Shown piece by piece: positions 60,114 to 64,000 of a stretch of DNA of 64,000 nt. The stretch is taken from the NCBI RefSeq assembly GCF_030386795.1, contig NZ_JANUQM010000007.1:124001-188000 (forward strand), written 5' to 3'. Position 1 is the stretch's first letter. Every line of letters begins with the position of its first letter. This DNA comes from Streptomyces sp. S.PNR 29 (lineage in GTDB: Bacteria; Actinomycetota; Actinomycetes; Streptomycetales; Streptomycetaceae). The notes below the pieces were generated by a model, which was not told the DNA's origin, searched no databases, and saw only the letters and a list, made by a program, of their open reading frames with translations. A program made the position numbers and the translations under genes.

Positions 60114-62791
60114 AGCAGCCCCAGCTCGCGTGCGCGGCGTACCGCGTCGCTGCGCCGGTTCACCGCCAGCTTCCGGTAGAGGCTCTTGAGGTGGGTCTTG
60201 ACCGTGTTCACCGACACGTACAGATCGACGGCGATCTCCTCCGTCGACATCATCCGGGCCAGCCGCCGCAGCACATCGCGCTCGCGTCCGCTCAGCTCCT
60301 CCACGACCCGCGGCAGCCGGTCCTCGGGCCGCGGCAGCCCGCCGTGCGGCGGGGGGCCCAGGGTGAGCCAGCCCGCTGCCAGCTGCCGCAGGGGCGCCGA
60401 GTCCATAAAGCGGCGGATCCACGGTCCGGCTTCGAGGAAGGGACGTCGCAACCGCTCGGGCCGTGCCTCGCGAAGGGCCTGGGCGAGAAGCCTGCGCGAG
60501 GTGGCGGTGTCTCCCGCCGCGTCCGCGGCCTGCGCCCGCACCAGAGCGGCCCGGACGGTCACCGCGGGACCGGCGCGGCCCGCGGGGTGCGCCCGGTCGA
60601 GCAGGTCGATCGCCTCGGCGGGCCGGCCCGCGGCGAGCCGGGCCCGCGCCGCCCCCACGGCACACGCCACCTGGCCGTCGGCCAACGATCCGAGGAGTGC
60701 CGCGGCCGTCTCCGGCCGGCCTTCGGCCAGGTGGACGGCGGACGCGACCAGCGCCGCCTGACCCTGAGCCCAGGGGGAGTCCACGTCGGCGGAGACGGCC
60801 GGTTTCGCCGCTTCGAGCGCGGCCCGCGTCCGGCCCCGGGCCAGCAGCAGACGCGCGGTGGTGACGGCCCGGCCCGCCTCCAGCACGGGGTCCCGCATCC
60901 CGGGGTGCGAGTCGGCCGCCGCGTCCAAAAGGGCCTCGGCCCGGGCCAGTTCGTCGCGGTCCACCGCCACGGCGGCCAGGACCAGCCGTTCGATGCCGGA
61001 GGCGGACGGTTGCGTGAGGCTGAACCGTTCCGTCTCGGCCTGCGCCGCGAGGGCCTTGCGCTCCGCCCTGCCGGGCCAGCCGTCCAGGTAGTCGATCAGG
61101 CCCAGGCGGGCCAGGGAGTCCTCGCGTGGCAGCGCCGTCGAGGCGGAGCCGCGGGAGCCGGCCACCGTGGACAGGGCGGCGCGGGCCTCCTCGAAGCGCC
61201 CGGCCCACAGCCGCGCCGATCCCAGATGGGTGAGCAGCAGGGCGGTGAGCTCGGCGTGCTCGTCCAGGAGGTGGGCGGGGACCTCGGCCCGCAGCTTCTC
61301 GGCGGCCTCCGCGGCCAGTTCCGCCTTGCGCGGCGAACCCGTCAGCCGGGCCGCCAGGGCTTGCAGCAGGGCACAGCTCAGCCGGGCCGCCGCCGATGCG
61401 GCCCCGTCCCCGGCCAGGCTCCGCTCGGCGTGCCGCAGGTGGGTCAGGCCACGGTCGAGATCGCGCCGGGACAGTTCACAGGCCGCGCGGACGAGGTCCG
61501 CGCAGGGACCGGTGGCCTCGGGCCCCATCCGGGCGAACAGCGCGGCCAGGTCCTCGGTGCTCAGACCCGTGAAGATCCGGCCGATGGCGAGGTCGTCGAC
61601 GAGAGCGGCGGCCGTGAACTCCCAGTCCCCCGCGGCCGCGGCGTGGCCGAGCGTCTCCACGAGGTATCCGCGGCGCCGCAGCCAGCCCGCGGCCCGCCGG
61701 TGGAGTACGGGTTCCAGGCCGGGCGAGCGCACCCGTAGATGGGCCCGGAGGATCTCCCCGAAGAGAGGATGGAGGCGGTACCAGGTGTGCCCGAGGTACT
61801 CGACGAACGCGTTCTCCTGGCGCAGCCCGGCCAGAAGGGGCTCGGCATCCGTGCGCTCGGTCAGCGCGTTCGCCAGGTCGGGGCAGAAGCGGTCGAGGAC
61901 ACTGACCCGCAGCAGGAGATCCTGGGTCTCGGCGCTCTGCCGTCCGAGCACCTCCGCGAGCAGGAAGTCGGCGGCCGGGGTGTGCTCGGCCTCGAACTCC
62001 TTCAGGTACGTCTCCGGGTCGGGGCTCTGCTGCGCGGCCAGGGCGCACAGTCTGAGGCCGGCGGCCCAGCCCCGGGTGCGCTCCACGAGCGCGTGCACGG
62101 CGTGCGACGGGGGGCTCAGTCCGTGTCGCTCCAGCAGCACGGCGGCCTCCTCGGCGGTGAAGGCGAGTTCCGCGTTCCTGATCTCGGTCATGTCGCCGGC
62201 CGCCCGGTGCCGGTGCAGCGGCAGCAGGGGTTCGGTGCGGGAGACGAGGATCAGACGTATGCCCTGCGCCGCGTGGTGCAGGAGGAACTCCAACTGCTCG
62301 GAGATCTCCGGAGCTCTCACGCGGTCGTACTCGTCGATCACCACGATCACGGGTGGGTCCAGCGCACTCAGCTCGGTGGCGAGCCGGGTCAGCAGCGTGT
62401 GGTCCACGCGGCCGGCGTCCGCGGGAGAGCCGACGCCGGCGGACAGCGGTACTCCGGAGGCGCGCAGGGACTGGAGCAGATACGCCCAGAACGTCCCGGG
62501 GCCCTGGTCCGCCGCGTCGGTGGTGAGCCAGGCGACGGGCCGGTCCAGCCCCGCGGCCCAGTCGGCCACCAGCACGGTCTTGCCCGCCCCCGCGGCTCCG
62601 TTGACCATGGTCAGCGGAGTCAGCAGGGCGTGATCCAGGTGCCGGCCCAGCCGCTCCCTGCGCAGAAACACCGTGGGACGTGCCGGTACGGCGAACCGGG
62701 TGCGCAGAAACGGGTCCCCGTGCGGATCGGCCCGCTGCGCGGCCGGTTCCGGTTCGTTCTCCTCCAAGCCAGCCAAGGCGCTCACCACCAC
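60110..62791 (-). CDS. LAL (MalT-type) LuxR family transcriptional regulator
   Basis: An 893-residue regulator. NTPase domain at about 40-300 with Walker A GAAGAGKT (65-72) and Walker B VIVVIDEYDR; a tetratricopeptide-like helical region (about 370-800); a C-terminal LuxR HTH (about 828-890: ELSGRERDVLRRLARMMSTEEIAVDLYVSVNTVKTHLKSLYRKLAVNRRSD). Three consecutive GTG codons at 62791, 62788 and 62785 are possible starts. It is co-translated with the downstream membrane protein and may control the adjacent membrane-protein genes. Its inducer is unknown. Confidence 0.93.
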   Translation of the reverse strand: MVVSALAGLEENEPEPAAQRADPHGDPFLRTRFAVPARPTVFLRRERLGRHLDHALLTPLTMVNGAAGAGKTVLVADWAAGLDRPVAWLTTDAADQGPGTFWAYLLQSLRASGVPLSAGVGSPADAGRVDHTLLTRLATELSALDPPVIVVIDEYDRVRAPEISEQLEFLLHHAAQGIRLILVSRTEPLLPLHRHRAAGDMTEIRNAELAFTAEEAAVLLERHGLSPPSHAVHALVERTRGWAAGLRLCALAAQQSPDPETYLKEFEAEHTPAADFLLAEVLGRQSAETQDLLLRVSVLDRFCPDLANALTERTDAEPLLAGLRQENAFVEYLGHTWYRLHPLFGEILRAHLRVRSPGLEPVLHRRAAGWLRRRGYLVETLGHAAAAGDWEFTAAALVDDLAIGRIFTGLSTEDLAALFARMGPEATGPCADLVRAACELSRRDLDRGLTHLRHAERSLAGDGAASAAARLSCALLQALAARLTGSPRKAELAAEAAEKLRAEVPAHLLDEHAELTALLLTHLGSARLWAGRFEEARAALSTVAGSRGSASTALPREDSLARLGLIDYLDGWPGRAERKALAAQAETERFSLTQPSASGIERLVLAAVAVDRDELARAEALLDAAADSHPGMRDPVLEAGRAVTTARLLLARGRTRAALEAAKPAVSADVDSPWAQGQAALVASAVHLAEGRPETAAALLGSLADGQVACAVGAARARLAAGRPAEAIDLLDRAHPAGRAGPAVTVRAALVRAQAADAAGDTATSRRLLAQALREARPERLRRPFLEAGPWIRRFMDSAPLRQLAAGWLTLGPPPHGGLPRPEDRLPRVVEELSGRERDVLRRLARMMSTEEIAVDLYVSVNTVKTHLKSLYRKLAVNRRSDAVRRARELGLL

Positions 62792-62981
62792 TGTTCTTCA
62801 GATCACGGGAGCGCCCCCTCCTCAGCATCCCAGCGTTTTCCCGCGTCCGCGCGCCGGCGCAGGTCCAGTGGCTCTGCACAGGTCCCTTGCCCCGCCCGAG
62901 TGGGGGGTAGGAGGCGGGCGCCGGGACACTCGCAGGGGTGTGACCTTCACCGCTCGCGCCCCCGGGACTGGGCAGCTACGT

Positions 62982-62993
62982 TACTCATAAGTA
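62982..62993. promoter_or_regulatory. Possible operator/promoter upstream of thiolase
   Basis: TACTCATAAGTA is a near-palindrome (TACT-CATA-AGTA) in an AT-rich patch, 68 nt before the thiolase start. Sites of this shape are typical for TetR-type regulators of fatty-acid genes; the regulator is not in the window. Confidence 0.45.
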
Positions 62994-63060
62994 GCATGGT
63001 GATAAGCGCGCGCTCAGCGCACCGCAGCAGTGCCATCCCGCACCCTGGAGGAGAGCCATC

Positions 63061-64000
63061 GTGCCTCGTACCGTCAGGGACGTCGTCTTCGTCGACGGCG
63101 TCCGCACCCCGTTCGGCAAGGCGGGCCCGAAGGGCATCTACCACGAGACCCGTGCCGACGACCTCGTCGTGAAGGCGATCCGGGAGCTGCTGCGCCGCAA
63201 CCCCGGTCTCGACCCGAAGACGATCGACGAGGTCGCCATCGCCGCGACGACGCAGATCGGCGACCAGGGCCTGACGATCGGCCGTACGGCCGGCATCCTC
63301 GCCGGTCTGCCGCAGTCCGTGCCCGGCTACTCGATCGACCGTATGTGCGCGGGCGCCCTGACCGCCGTCACCACGGTGTCCGGCTCCATCGCCTTCGGCG
63401 CGTACGACGTCGCCATCGCGGGCGGTGTCGAGCACATGGGCCGGCACCCGATGGGCGAGGGCGTCGACCCGAACCCGCGGTTCGTCAGCGAGAAGCTGGT
63501 CGACGAGTCCGCCCTGTTCATGGGCATGACCGCCGAGAACCTGCACGACCGCTACCCGCACATCACCAAGCTGCGCGCCGACGAGTACGCCGTGCGCTCC
63601 CAGGAGAAGGCCGCCAAGGCGTACGCCAACGGCAAGATCCAGGCCGACCTGGTGCCGATCTCCGTACGCCGTACGAACCCCGAGGGCGGCGAGACGGGCT
63701 GGGGCCTGGTCACCGCCGACGAGCCGATGCGCCCGGGCACGACCCTGGAGAACCTGGCGGGCCTGAAGACGCCGTTCCGCGTCCACGGCCGAGTAACCGC
63801 CGGTAACGCGGCCGGTCTGAACGACGGCGCCACCGCCTCGGTCATCGCCTCCGAGGAGTTCGCCCGCGAGAACGACCTGCCGGTCAAGATGCGCCTGGTC
63901 TCCTACGCCTTCGCGGGCGTCGAGCCCGAGGTCATGGGCTACGGCCCGATCCCGGCGACGGAGAAGGCCCTCGCCAAGGCGGGGCTGTCCATCTCCGACA
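63061..64000 (+). CDS. Thiolase (acetyl-CoA acyltransferase), 3' part missing at window edge
   Basis: The first 313 residues are present; the frame runs off the right edge. RDVVFVDGVRTPFGKAG is the typical start and SIDRMCAGALTAVTTVSGSI carries the acyl-accepting Cys near residue 97; VTAGNAAGLNDGAT is the next conserved block, with the C-terminal His and Cys beyond the window. The distribution of motifs and the AT-rich operator fit a fatty-acid beta-oxidation thiolase (FadA). GTG 63061 has GGAGGAG upstream. A fadB-type gene may follow outside the window. Confidence 0.93.
   Translation, partial: MPRTVRDVVFVDGVRTPFGKAGPKGIYHETRADDLVVKAIRELLRRNPGLDPKTIDEVAIAATTQIGDQGLTIGRTAGILAGLPQSVPGYSIDRMCAGALTAVTTVSGSIAFGAYDVAIAGGVEHMGRHPMGEGVDPNPRFVSEKLVDESALFMGMTAENLHDRYPHITKLRADEYAVRSQEKAAKAYANGKIQADLVPISVRRTNPEGGETGWGLVTADEPMRPGTTLENLAGLKTPFRVHGRVTAGNAAGLNDGATASVIASEEFARENDLPVKMRLVSYAFAGVEPEVMGYGPIPATEKALAKAGLSISD

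Overview
The window is a high-GC actinobacterial chromosome segment, almost certainly from a Streptomyces species. Reasons: strong third-position GC in every real gene, many GTG starts, the content and order around hemE, hemY, hemQ, murC and zapE, Actinobacteria-specific families (DUF3000, TIGR04222, SAV_2336-type proteins, large LuxR regulators), and a sugar ABC transporter with no ATPase of its own. No tRNA, rRNA, transposase, integrase, prophage or CRISPR array was seen. No gene-free stretch exceeds 300 bases; the longest are 44462-44759 and 58978-59272.

Layout. 1-4.9 kb: carbohydrate genes (GH3 glycosidase cut by the left edge, BadF-type sugar kinase, GH5-like hydrolase, NagZ-like GH3 hexosaminidase). 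5.0-13.5 kb: a tightly packed minus-strand operon that I read as a vWA/MoxR/VMAP-type conflict system: alpha/beta hydrolase, caspase-VMAP fusion, MoxR AAA+ ATPase, and a 1377-residue vWA-like hub with pentapeptide-like repeats and degenerate trypsin-like and HAD-like domains. 13.6-18.3 kb: housekeeping genes msrB, murC, a RibD-like reductase and zapE. 18.4-21.1 kb: a small exported protein, beta-carbonic anhydrase and SulP transporter (probable bicarbonate module) behind a perfect 30-bp palindrome. 21.2-27 kb: SPFH protein, Tat-exported PhoX-like protein, FAD/Rieske oxidoreductase, lipoprotein deacetylase, a 59-residue zinc ribbon and a PTH2-like protein. 27.1-30.3 kb: a DUF692 (MNIO)/DUF4142/TIGR04222 cluster. 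30.4-37 kb: secreted peptidase, hemQ-hemY, DUF4349 lipoprotein, CoA-disulfide-reductase-like flavoprotein. 37-42.5 kb: rhomboid protease, ECF sigma/anti-sigma pair facing a cupredoxin lipoprotein, and cbtB-cbtA behind a cobalamin riboswitch opposite a degenerate histidine phosphatase. 42.6-47 kb: hemE, DUF3000, LuxR response regulator, RNase D. 46.9-53.6 kb: a mannoside-type uptake and degradation locus (ABC permeases, binding protein, beta-mannosidase, LacI regulator) with operator-like palindromes in the divergent promoter. 53.6-60.1 kb: glutamine amidotransferase, lipid kinase and a run of small membrane proteins. 60.1-64 kb: a LuxR/LAL regulator and the start of a thiolase gene cut by the right edge.

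hemE, hemY and hemQ together fit the coproporphyrin-dependent haem pathway of Gram-positive bacteria. The most interesting element is the 4971-13528 operon. Names are based on reading translated motifs by eye; no database search was run.
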